Assembly (NCBI GenBank): GCA_014378485.1
Contig: JACMNO010000004.1
Span: 1-40,367 of the forward strand
Direction of reading: 5' to 3'
Length of the DNA stretch: 40,367 nt
Origin: Bacteroidia bacterium
GTDB taxonomy: Bacteria; Bacteroidota; Bacteroidia; B-17B0; Aurantibacillaceae
The stretch's first letter is position 1; each line of letters opens with the position of its first letter. The notes under the pieces are model-generated. The model saw only the letters and a list, made by a program, of their open reading frames with translations, was not told the origin of the DNA and made no database searches. Below, piece by piece: positions 33,346 to 40,367 of the stretch. A program made the translations under genes and the position numbers.

Positions 33346-34476
33346 ATGAAGTACTATGTCATAGCAGGCGAACCATCCGGAGATCTTCATGCCTCCAACA
33401 TGATGAAGGAATTGCTGTTGCTTGATAATGGTATTGAATTTCAGTTTTGGGGTGGAGACTTAATGGCAAAAGTAACAAACCAAAAACCCAGGAAACATAT
33501 AAAAGACCTGGCGTTTATGGGCTTTGTGGAGGTGGCTAAAAACATTCGGACCATTTTTAAAAATTTAGCTTTTTGTAAAAAAGATATTTTAGAATTTAAT
33601 CCTGAAATTTTAATTCTTGTTGATTATCCCGGATTTAATCTGCGAATTGCCGATTGGGCAAAAAAACAAGGAATAAGAGTTTTCTATTATATCTCTCCAA
33701 CAATTTGGGCCTGGAAAGAAGACCGTGTAGAAATCATCAAACGTAGTGTAGAAAAAATGTTTGTGATTTTACCTTTTGAAGTGGCGGTTTATAAAAAACA
33801 CAACTACCAGGCAGATTATGTGGGACATCCTTTATTAGATGCCATTGAACAGGAAAAAAATACACTACCTGAAAAAACAGAATTTATTAAAAAAAATAAC
33901 CTCGATCAGCGTCCTATAATCGCTGTGCTTCCGGGCAGCAGAAAACAGGAAATTGAGCGAATGTTCTCAATTATGTTGAATGTTGTGGATGAGTTTAAAG
34001 ATTACCAGTTTGTAATTGCCGGCACAACCAACTTGCCAAAAGAAGCTTATCAAATGGCACTGGATAAAAACTTAAAAGTGGTGTATAACCAAACCTATGC
34101 TTTGATGCACAACGCCCATTCAGGTATTATAAAGTCAGGTACCTCAACGTTAGAGAGTGCTTTGTTTCGTTTACCGCAAGTAGTTTGTTATAAAGGCGGA
34201 ATCGTTTCCTACTCCATTGCCAGGATGGTAGTAGGTAACAGAGTAAAATATATTTCACTCCCGAATTTAATTTTAGATAAACCCGTGGTAAAAGAACTGA
34301 TCCAAAGTGATCTTACTTCCGAAAATTTAAAAAATGAATTAATAAAAATACTCAACGGCCCGATAAGAGAAGAAATGCTGAAAGAATACGATGGGTTAAT
34401 TAAATTATTAGGTAATAGTGGCGCTTCAAAAAAAGTAGCCGAATTAATTTACAACCACATCCATGCAAAACAATAA
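33346..34476 (+). CDS. lpxB: Lipid-A-disaccharide synthase
   Basis: Membrane-associated GT19-family glycosyltransferase of 376 residues that joins UDP-diacylglucosamine and lipid X into the lipid A disaccharide. Diagnostic stretches are IAGEPSGDLHASNMM at the N-terminus, DYPGFNLRIADWAKKQGIRV, YYISPTIWAWKEDRVE, DYVGHPLLDAI, AVLPGSRKQEIERM and IKSGTSTLESALF. It confirms a Gram-negative host making lipid A. It overlaps the next gene by 14 nt. Confidence 0.97.
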   Translation: MKYYVIAGEPSGDLHASNMMKELLLLDNGIEFQFWGGDLMAKVTNQKPRKHIKDLAFMGFVEVAKNIRTIFKNLAFCKKDILEFNPEILILVDYPGFNLRIADWAKKQGIRVFYYISPTIWAWKEDRVEIIKRSVEKMFVILPFEVAVYKKHNYQADYVGHPLLDAIEQEKNTLPEKTEFIKKNNLDQRPIIAVLPGSRKQEIERMFSIMLNVVDEFKDYQFVIAGTTNLPKEAYQMALDKNLKVVYNQTYALMHNAHSGIIKSGTSTLESALFRLPQVVCYKGGIVSYSIARMVVGNRVKYISLPNLILDKPVVKELIQSDLTSENLKNELIKILNGPIREEMLKEYDGLIKLLGNSGASKKVAELIYNHIHAKQ

Positions 34477-35701
34477 GTTCATACTAATTAATGTTTTGTT
34501 TTTATGCGTCAGCTGGCAGATAACCAGCGTGTTTGTAAAATCAATTAGCGACTCTTACATTAATACCAGCGGCGGATCTGACCGAAAATATAGCGCAGAT
34601 GAAGTGGTAAATATCCGGATATTTTCACAAGCCAAAATTCAGTCGTTTACTTTTAGCGCCGAAGTAGGCGTTTATAGTATCTGGGCTAATGGAAATGAAA
34701 TTGTAAACTCTTCTAAATTTCCACTTATAAAATTCAGTTTCGTAAATGATTCAGTAGAAGTAAAAACCTTTGAAACCATAATTGGAAAATATAAACGAAT
34801 TAAGATATCCAGTATTGATCCCCTTAAATCATTTCGATTAAAACTTATTTCACCTGATAGGAAACCACGTTTTTACGATGACAATTTGTACATTTCGGCA
34901 GAGTTAGGTGATTTGAGATGTGTTAACGAAATTTCACTGGATAATTATATTGCAGGAGTTGTGCAGGCAGAATCAGGGAAGCGCTCTTTTCAGGAATTTT
35001 ATAAAGTACAGGCTATTTTAGCCAGGACATTTGCCTTGTCGCATTTGCAAAAACATGCGGCCGAAGGATTTAATTTATGTGATTTTACACATTGCCAGGC
35101 TTATTTCGGAAAAACAACAGAACTTGATATAATGAAAGCAGTGACTGATACGCGAGGAAAAGTGGTGGTGGATGATAATTTGAATTTAATAGATGCAGCT
35201 TTCCATAGTAATAGCGGTGGGCAAACTGCTAACTCTGAAGATGTGTGGGGCAGCAAATTGGCATATCTCCGCAGTGTAAATGACACGTTTAGTACAAAGA
35301 TGCCAAATGCCAAGTGGGAAAGAAAAATGGCGAAGGATGATTGGCTGAGCTATCTTAAATTAAAACACAATTATCCCGTACAGGATTCAAACGCACGATG
35401 GCAGGCACTAAATTTTAAACAAGATGCACGAAGATCTTTTCTTGAAGCAAATAATATTAAAGTGCCTCTAAAAAACGTAAGAACCGATTTACAATTAAAA
35501 TCTACTTTTTTTAGTATTTGTAATATAGGCGATTCTGTAATTTTTAAAGGCCGCGGCTTTGGGCATGGAGTTGGGATGTGCCAAGAAGGGGCGATGCGAA
35601 TGGCAAAACTGGGTTATAAATATCCTGAAGTGATTAATTTTTATTATCAAAAAACTCAATTGATCGATCTGCACAAACTTAGTTTCTTTAAAGACGAATA
35701 A
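34463..35701 (+). CDS. SpoIID/LytB-domain protein
   Basis: Exported protein of 412 residues with an N-terminal signal peptide or anchor (about 7-25). The first 150 residues are beta-rich (KIQSFTFSAEVGVYSIWANG). The SpoIID domain follows: DNYIAGVVQAESGKR, which carries the Glu corresponding to the lytic transglycosylase acid of SpoIID, then YKVQAILARTFALSHL, HSNSGGQTANSEDVWG and the end GRGFGHGVGMCQEGAMRMA. In Firmicutes SpoIID degrades peptidoglycan during sporulation. Bacteroidota do not sporulate, so a general cell-wall role is inferred. The start overlaps lpxB by 14 nt. Confidence 0.92.
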   Translation: MQNNKFILINVLFLCVSWQITSVFVKSISDSYINTSGGSDRKYSADEVVNIRIFSQAKIQSFTFSAEVGVYSIWANGNEIVNSSKFPLIKFSFVNDSVEVKTFETIIGKYKRIKISSIDPLKSFRLKLISPDRKPRFYDDNLYISAELGDLRCVNEISLDNYIAGVVQAESGKRSFQEFYKVQAILARTFALSHLQKHAAEGFNLCDFTHCQAYFGKTTELDIMKAVTDTRGKVVVDDNLNLIDAAFHSNSGGQTANSEDVWGSKLAYLRSVNDTFSTKMPNAKWERKMAKDDWLSYLKLKHNYPVQDSNARWQALNFKQDARRSFLEANNIKVPLKNVRTDLQLKSTFFSICNIGDSVIFKGRGFGHGVGMCQEGAMRMAKLGYKYPEVINFYYQKTQLIDLHKLSFFKDE

Positions 35702-35702
35702 T

Positions 35703-36059
35703 TCAGAGATTTTCAAGATCTGCTTTTACTTTTTTTGGCAGACTTTTTAAAACAAGGTCATAACTTTCATCAATCCACTGTTTTAATAGTTTATCACTCA
35801 CTGAACCATCGCAAACAATTGTATTCCAGTGAAGTTTATTCATATGGTAACCAGGTTGTACACATTGATATTTTTCCCTTAATTCAATTGCTTTTTCAGG
35901 ATCACATTTAGCATTAAATTGTACCGGATCCGATTCGATTCCTGATAATACAAACATTTTCCCCACTACTTTAAATACAAGAGTATCATCTCCAAAAGGA
36001 GTGCATTCCTCCACACCTTTTTTCAAAAGGCAATATTCTCTTAATTTTTCTAAATGCAT
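35703..36059 (-). CDS. MmcQ/YjbR-family protein
   Basis: Small cytosolic protein of 118 residues with the double-wing fold family signature: LREYCLLKKGVEECTPFGDD, VFKVVGKMFVLSG, QFNAKCDPEKAIELRE, VQPGYHMNKLHWNTIV and the C-terminal helix IDESYDLVLKSLPKK. MmcQ/YjbR proteins are proposed to bind DNA, but no precise role is known. It converges with the SpoIID-domain gene with 1 bp between the stops. Confidence 0.92.
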   Translation of the reverse strand: MHLEKLREYCLLKKGVEECTPFGDDTLVFKVVGKMFVLSGIESDPVQFNAKCDPEKAIELREKYQCVQPGYHMNKLHWNTIVCDGSVSDKLLKQWIDESYDLVLKSLPKKVKADLENL

Positions 36060-36174
36060 AAAGCAAAATTACTGAAATATTAATTACAGATTGAATTGCT
36101 CACTTTAATCGTTTTATTGCATTAAACAATCAATTTTATTAAGAAATTTATAATAATCAATTTGTATTATTGTT

Positions 36175-36182
36175 TACATTTG
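36175..36182 (+). promoter_or_regulatory. Bacteroidota -7 promoter box
   Basis: TACATTTG matches TAnnTTTG exactly, 24 nt before the ATG of the large T9SS cargo gene. A TTTG at 36161-36164 is too close to serve as a normal -33 box. Confidence 0.55.
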
Positions 36183-36206
36183 CGCTTTAATTAAAATAAA
36201 AAACTC

Positions 36207-39200
36207 ATGAAAAAACAATTACTATTTGCATGTGCAGTTTTAGCGTTTTGCTTTAGCGCATCCGCACAAACAACTGTGACTATTACTGCAACTGGAACTG
36301 CAGGCTCTTTTAATACAGGGTCGGTTAACTCTTTAGGAGCAAAAAATGATGGAAATATGATTAATATCAATTCTACTACAAATGCTGGTTTTGCAAAATT
36401 TGACCTTACCAGCTTACCTGTTGGCGCCGTGGTTATGTCTGCCAACTGTTTATTTACAACTTTCACAAGTACGTCTTCCACTGCAATCAATAATCTGTAT
36501 GGTTTTATTGGAAATCCTGCTAGTATTACAGGAACAGCTTTATATACAAGTTGCACTTCCGGTACCAGTATAAATGCAAGTGCATGGACAGCAAACGCAG
36601 CCAATACCAAAACATTAAATGCTACAGGTGTAACTTTCATTCAAACAAATGTCAATAGCCCTCAAGTATGTATTGGTTTCGCCAGAGCTTCCACAAATAT
36701 GTATAACATTTATGGTTATCCTGGAACCGCTGCTCAACAACCTAAGTTAATTATTACCTATTCTGTTCAGCCAGTATGTTCGGGAGCTCCTAATGCTGGC
36801 ACTGCTACCGCTACAAGCACTATGCTTTGCGGGCCTCAAAATATAACTTTAAATTTAAGTGGTTCAACAAATGCATCTGGCTTAATTTATCAGTGGCAAT
36901 CGTCTCCTGATGGTTTAAGCTGGACTTCTATCCCAACAGCTACAACTATTGCTACAACACAATCGGTAACAGTACCAACCTATTTTCAGTGTATTGTTTC
37001 CTGTTCAACAAACACGGCTGTTTCTACCTCTTTATTTATTAATTTCTTTTCAGCAAATACATATACAACTGTTCCTTTTTTAGAAGCATTTGATAATACA
37101 TGGCAAAATCGTTGTGATAACCAAAATGTTCCAACCACAGCTAATTGGGCTTCTAATCCAACTACAGGAAATGTTTCATGGAGAAGGCAAGATGCCGGAG
37201 CTACTGCTACCTGGTCTACTGCAACAACCGGAACAGTTGCCCCAATGGGCGCAGGTTGTGCCGATTTCCATTCCTATTACGCTCCTAATAAAGCAAAAGG
37301 CGATTTAGACTTATATATTGACATGAATAGTACATCTCTAAACTATGAAATGTCGTTTTATAATTTTAATACATCCGGAACGGATTCTTTAGAAGTATGG
37401 CTTTCAACAAATGGAGGCTCAAGTTTTACCAAAAAAGCGGGCTATAATTTAGCAACTGCCTGGACAAAACAAATTATTTCTTTAGGTTCCGTAGGATCTG
37501 CTAGCTGTGTTGTTCGTTTCCGCGGAATTTCTGATTTTGGAAATGACGATTTAGGATTGGATAGCTTAAAAATATATTCTGCTGTATGTACAATTCCACC
37601 AGTAGCAGGTACTATAACAGGAACAAATTCAACAACAGCAGGTTCAGTTAATACGTATTCAATTGCCCCTGCTACCGGAAATCTTCAATGGTATTCTTCA
37701 CCTTCTCTAAGCGGCCCATGGAATCCGATTGCTGGCGCAACATCTTCTACACCAACAATTACTGCTGTTGGCTCAGGAACTGTTTATTACGGTGTAATTG
37801 CTACGTCTCCGGGATGCCCAGCAGATACAACAAACACGCCATTTTCTGTGAATATTATTTTCCCCGGCGACAACGTATGTAACCCAATTCCTTTATCATT
37901 AGGCACATCACCTTTATATAATGTGTATGGTGCTACCTCGCAACCAGGAGAAGTGGTTCCTCCAGCATCAGGAAATTCAACTAATTCAGGTTGGTTAAAT
38001 AGTAATTTAACTAATAGTATGTGGTTTACATTTGTTGCTCCTGCATCAGGAAACGTTTCTGTTCAAGCTCCAACTGCAATGAATGCCGGTGCAAATGATT
38101 CTCAATTAGCTATATGGAGTGCAACAAATTGTGCAAGTTTAATTAGTCAAACCACTCCAACAGCTCCTGTTGGCGTAAAATTAATTGCAGCTAATGATGA
38201 TGATGCAAATTACATAGCAAATGGTGGCTCTCAGTATTCTTCGTTTGTAAGAGCAGCATGTTTAACTCCCGGTGCAACTTACTATATTCAATTAGATACC
38301 TACACTGCTGCTTCAGCTGGTGATGCTACAACTATTGTAATTACTGATTTAGGCACATATGATGCTTCATTCTCAGGTTTATTAACCAACTACTGTTTAC
38401 CTGCTTCAAGTTCCTCCTTAACTCCAGCTGTTAGTGGTGGTATATTCACAGTTAATACATCTACAACATCTGTCACTTCTTTTTCTCCATCTACTATTGG
38501 AACAAATACAGTGATGTATTCCATTAATGGTTGTAAAACAACTTCAACAACTATAGTTGCCGTTACTCCTACAGTTACTGCAATGTCATCAAACACAACT
38601 GTGTGTTCCGGTTCATCAGCAACTTTAACTGCTGGTGGTGCAACTAATTATACATGGACCTCAGGTGGAAATTCTTCAACAGAAGTTGTAACACCAACTT
38701 CTGCTTCAGTTTATACTGTTACTGGAAATGCATCAGGATGTTCAAATACAGCCACTGTTTCAGTTGGTTATATAGCAACTCCAACGGTTACAGCTATGGC
38801 TTCTAATACAACCGTTTGTTCAGGTTCATCGGCAACTTTAACTGCTAGTGGAGCAACTAATTACACATGGACAAGTGGTGGCACGTCTTCAACTGAAGTT
38901 GTTACTCCATTATCTGCGTCAGTTTATACGGTCACAGGAAATACTTCCGGGTGTTCAAATACTGCTACTGTTTCAGTTGGTTATATAGCAACTCCAACGG
39001 TTACAGCTATGGCTTCTATTACATCCGTTTGTTCTGGTTCATCAGCAACATTAACAGCGTCTGGAGCGACAACGTATTCCTGGACAAGTGGCAGCACTTC
39101 TTCAATAGCAGTCGTAACTCCAACCGGGAATTCAACTTATACAATTACAGGTGAAAACAATGGCTGCTTTGGTTACGCTGCTGTTTCTGTTGGTGTTAAC

Positions 39201-39695
39201 AGTTTACCATCTGTTTCGGCAATGACTTCAAATACTTTATTGTGTTCTAATTTGGGAGAAAGCGCAGTTCTTACTGTTTCAACCAGCGCAACTTCTTATA
39301 CATGGTCAAATGGCGCAAACACAATGAGTACATCAGTTACACCAACAAGCGGTACAACTTATACAGTTGTAGTGAATGATGGAAACTGCAATGGAATAGC
39401 TACTGTGTTTGTAGATGCTCAAATTTGTACAGGTATTAATAACAACATTATGGTATCTGGAATCACTATTTATCCGAACCCAACAAATGGTGTTTTAAAT
39501 ATCAGTATCTCTTCTGAATTAGCAGGTAGTACTTCAGTTGAAGTCTATGATGCAATTGGCAAGTTAGTGATCAAAGACACCTTATCAAATGATACTAATA
39601 CCATTAATCTTTCTAAATTAGAAGACGGTTTGTATGTATTTAAAATTATCAATAACAACAAAACTATTAAAGTTGGCAAAGTTGTTAAACAATAA
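36207..39695 (+). CDS. Giant secreted multidomain protein with Ig-like repeats and T9SS sorting domain
   Basis: Exported protein of 1162 residues. A signal peptide (about 1-20, ending FSASAQ) is followed by a DNRLRE-like beta domain (about 21-190, ending QQPKLIITYS), an Ig-like domain with YQWQSSPDGLSWTSI, a MAM/lectin-like jelly-roll (about 290-460, VPFLEAFDNTWQNRC to DDLGLDSLKIY), a further Ig-like domain, a PPC-like domain (about 550-720, with MWFTFVAPASGNVSVQAP and YYIQLDTY), and four Ig-like repeats, three of them of exactly 71 residues. The C-terminal 75 residues form a type A T9SS signal (IYPNPTNGVLNIS, LSKLEDGLYVFKI). It is probably a surface adhesin or matrix protein. It is transcribed alone and followed by a terminator. 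Confidence 0.9.
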   Translation: MKKQLLFACAVLAFCFSASAQTTVTITATGTAGSFNTGSVNSLGAKNDGNMININSTTNAGFAKFDLTSLPVGAVVMSANCLFTTFTSTSSTAINNLYGFIGNPASITGTALYTSCTSGTSINASAWTANAANTKTLNATGVTFIQTNVNSPQVCIGFARASTNMYNIYGYPGTAAQQPKLIITYSVQPVCSGAPNAGTATATSTMLCGPQNITLNLSGSTNASGLIYQWQSSPDGLSWTSIPTATTIATTQSVTVPTYFQCIVSCSTNTAVSTSLFINFFSANTYTTVPFLEAFDNTWQNRCDNQNVPTTANWASNPTTGNVSWRRQDAGATATWSTATTGTVAPMGAGCADFHSYYAPNKAKGDLDLYIDMNSTSLNYEMSFYNFNTSGTDSLEVWLSTNGGSSFTKKAGYNLATAWTKQIISLGSVGSASCVVRFRGISDFGNDDLGLDSLKIYSAVCTIPPVAGTITGTNSTTAGSVNTYSIAPATGNLQWYSSPSLSGPWNPIAGATSSTPTITAVGSGTVYYGVIATSPGCPADTTNTPFSVNIIFPGDNVCNPIPLSLGTSPLYNVYGATSQPGEVVPPASGNSTNSGWLNSNLTNSMWFTFVAPASGNVSVQAPTAMNAGANDSQLAIWSATNCASLISQTTPTAPVGVKLIAANDDDANYIANGGSQYSSFVRAACLTPGATYYIQLDTYTAASAGDATTIVITDLGTYDASFSGLLTNYCLPASSSSLTPAVSGGIFTVNTSTTSVTSFSPSTIGTNTVMYSINGCKTTSTTIVAVTPTVTAMSSNTTVCSGSSATLTAGGATNYTWTSGGNSSTEVVTPTSASVYTVTGNASGCSNTATVSVGYIATPTVTAMASNTTVCSGSSATLTASGATNYTWTSGGTSSTEVVTPLSASVYTVTGNTSGCSNTATVSVGYIATPTVTAMASITSVCSGSSATLTASGATTYSWTSGSTSSIAVVTPTGNSTYTITGENNGCFGYAAVSVGVNSLPSVSAMTSNTLLCSNLGESAVLTVSTSATSYTWSNGANTMSTSVTPTSGTTYTVVVNDGNCNGIATVFVDAQICTGINNNIMVSGITIYPNPTNGVLNISISSELAGSTSVEVYDAIGKLVIKDTLSNDTNTINLSKLEDGLYVFKIINNNKTIKVGKVVKQ
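38568..39206 (+). repeat. 213-bp tandem coding repeats (3 units)
   Basis: Three head-to-tail units begin at the Pro codons 38568, 38781 and 38994, each exactly 213 bp (71 codons). A fourth, more diverged unit starts at 39207. Units share CSGSSATLTA and the YTWTSGG/SVYTVTGN strands. A 52-bp stretch at 38754-38805 is identical to 38967-39018, including third codon positions, pointing to recent duplication or gene conversion. Confidence 0.9.
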
Positions 39696-39717
39696 TTAAT
39701 TTTAACTGTTTTATTTT

Positions 39718-39746
39718 AGAAGGCTATCTTTAACGGATAGCCTTCT
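39718..39746 (+). terminator. Rho-independent terminator after the large T9SS cargo gene
   Basis: A perfect 11-bp stem, agaaggctatc (39718-39728) with gatagccttct (39736-39746), and a 7-nt loop, followed by TTATTATAT. It lies 22 nt past the stop codon. Confidence 0.85.
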
Positions 39747-39761
39747 TTATTATATACCAAT

Positions 39762-39791
39762 TTGATAATCCTCGTTAAACGATTATCTTTA
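39762..39791 (+). promoter_or_regulatory. Promoter candidate of hemL
   Basis: TTG (39762-39764) is separated by 19 nt from TATCTTTA (39784-39791), which is 7 of 8 to the TAnnTTTG box. This is normal spacing for the Bacteroidota primary sigma factor. The predicted start of transcription is about 40 nt before the ATG at 39838. Confidence 0.55.
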
Positions 39792-39837
39792 GCAAGAGTT
39801 TCTAATGGAATATTCACTATCAAAAAATTTCTCTAAA

Positions 39838-40367
39838 ATGAAAAACGAAGTTTCAACTCAATTATTTGAAAAGGCAAAAGCTTTTTTTCCGGGAGGTGTC
39901 AATTCTCCGGTACGCGCCTTCAGAAGTGTAGGAGGAACTCCTATTTTTATAGATAAAGGAAAGGGATCCCATGTATGGGATGCTGATGGAAACGAATATA
40001 TTGATTACTGTGCTAGTTGGGGGCCATTAATTTTAGGCCATGCAAACGATAAGGTATTAAACGCCGTTGAAAAAACCATGCGTAACGGAACATCTTTTGG
40101 CGCCCCCACACGATTAGAAAATGAACTAGCAGAGTTAATATTAACCTTTAATACTTATATAGAAAAAATTCGTTTTGTTAGTAGCGGAACTGAAGCGGTG
40201 ATGAGCGCTATTCGTTTAGCAAGAGGTTATACGGGAAGAAATAAAATTTTAAAATTTGAAGGCTGTTATCACGGACATTCAGATTCCTTATTAGTAAAAG
40301 CAGGGTCGGGATTAGTGACTTTTGGAGAAACTTCATCAGCTGGTGTGCCAGAAAGTTTTGTGAAAGA
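39838..40367 (+). CDS. hemL: Glutamate-1-semialdehyde 2,1-aminomutase (partial, 3' end outside the window)
   Basis: The first 176 codons of a PLP-dependent aminomutase that makes 5-aminolevulinate in the C5 haem pathway. The translation has the family start [20 protein letters not shown], then [38 protein letters not shown], the PLP phosphate-binding turn [20 protein letters not shown] and [18 protein letters not shown]. The catalytic Lys lies beyond the window edge. An in-frame ATG 11 codons upstream (39805, [11 protein letters not shown]) is possible, but the family N-terminus fits 39838. Confidence 0.95.
   Translation, partial: MKNEVSTQLFEKAKAFFPGGVNSPVRAFRSVGGTPIFIDKGKGSHVWDADGNEYIDYCASWGPLILGHANDKVLNAVEKTMRNGTSFGAPTRLENELAELILTFNTYIEKIRFVSSGTEAVMSAIRLARGYTGRNKILKFEGCYHGHSDSLLVKAGSGLVTFGETSSAGVPESFVK

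Noticed and set aside
35703..36059. MmcQ/YjbR protein as a regulator of the adjacent T9SS cargo gene
   Set aside because: The family has only a proposed DNA-binding role and the two genes are simply divergent; no operator-like palindrome was found in the 147-bp gap.
36191..36640. Long minus-strand reading frame inside the T9SS cargo gene
   Set aside because: It is antisense to a well-supported secreted protein; its valine-rich translation is the mirror of Thr-rich codons in low-complexity repeats.
38568..39206. Tandem repeat array as a possible CRISPR or integron-like structure
   Set aside because: The units are 213 bp, head to tail, in frame and coding for Ig-like domains, with no spacers.

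Overview
The window looks like a chromosomal segment of a Gram-negative Bacteroidota bacterium. Evidence: low G+C; two secreted proteins with type IX secretion (T9SS) C-terminal sorting domains, one of them with a SprB-type repeat; lpxB (lipid A synthesis); bshC (bacillithiol synthesis); hemL (C5 haem pathway); TAnnTTTG-type promoter boxes rather than sigma70-type ones; and several families of short intergenic repeats of the kind seen in this phylum. No tRNA, rRNA, CRISPR array, transposase or phage gene was seen. Coding density is high, and no gap without a gene exceeds 300 bp.

Layout. 164-2792 (minus): a TPR sensor histidine kinase and its LuxR-type response regulator, overlapping by 14 nt. 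3027-9691 (minus): an SMC/condensin-like operon of the MksBEF / Wadjet JetABC type. Transcription order is an MksF/JetA-like kleisin, an MksE/JetB-like subunit, an exported protein of unknown role, then a 1228-residue MksB/JetC-like ATPase and a strong hairpin terminator. No JetD/MksG nuclease gene is present. 9977-12630 (plus): a T9SS cargo protein translationally coupled to bshC. 12635-13703 (minus): a small CxxC membrane protein and pgeF. 13774-18445 (plus): an RhlE-like DEAD-box helicase, an acyl-CoA carboxylase beta subunit and two envelope proteins. 18483-20320 (minus): an M28 peptidase and a conserved helical protein. 20404-20985 (plus): thymidine kinase. 21052-25586 (minus): a GNAT acetyltransferase, an alpha/beta-hydrolase-fold protein with the nucleophile Ser replaced by Ala, adenine deaminase, and an exported amidohydrolase-like protein without its HxH metal motif. 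25663-27699 (plus): an RsmB/NOP-type rRNA methyltransferase, a STAS-like protein and an exported rhodanese. 27708-30722 (minus): two exported proteins of unknown function and a CtpA-type S41 protease. 30777-31223 (plus): a Rieske-like lipoprotein without metal ligands. 31287-32136 (minus): an RRM protein and RidA. 32272-35701 (plus): surE, a small membrane protein, lpxB and a SpoIID/LytB-domain protein. 35703-36059 (minus): an MmcQ/YjbR protein. 36207-39695 (plus): a 1162-residue T9SS cargo with 213-bp tandem repeats. From 39838: hemL, cut by the window edge.

Most of the window is housekeeping and envelope functions. The best candidate for an unusual system is the SMC operon at 3027-9691, because a signal-peptide protein is inserted between two subunits of a cytosolic DNA-handling complex and the nuclease gene is missing. 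Secondary points of interest are three proteins that keep a recognisable enzyme or cofactor fold but have lost the key residues, and four families of short repeats that occupy intergenic gaps and in one case create a false N-terminal extension.
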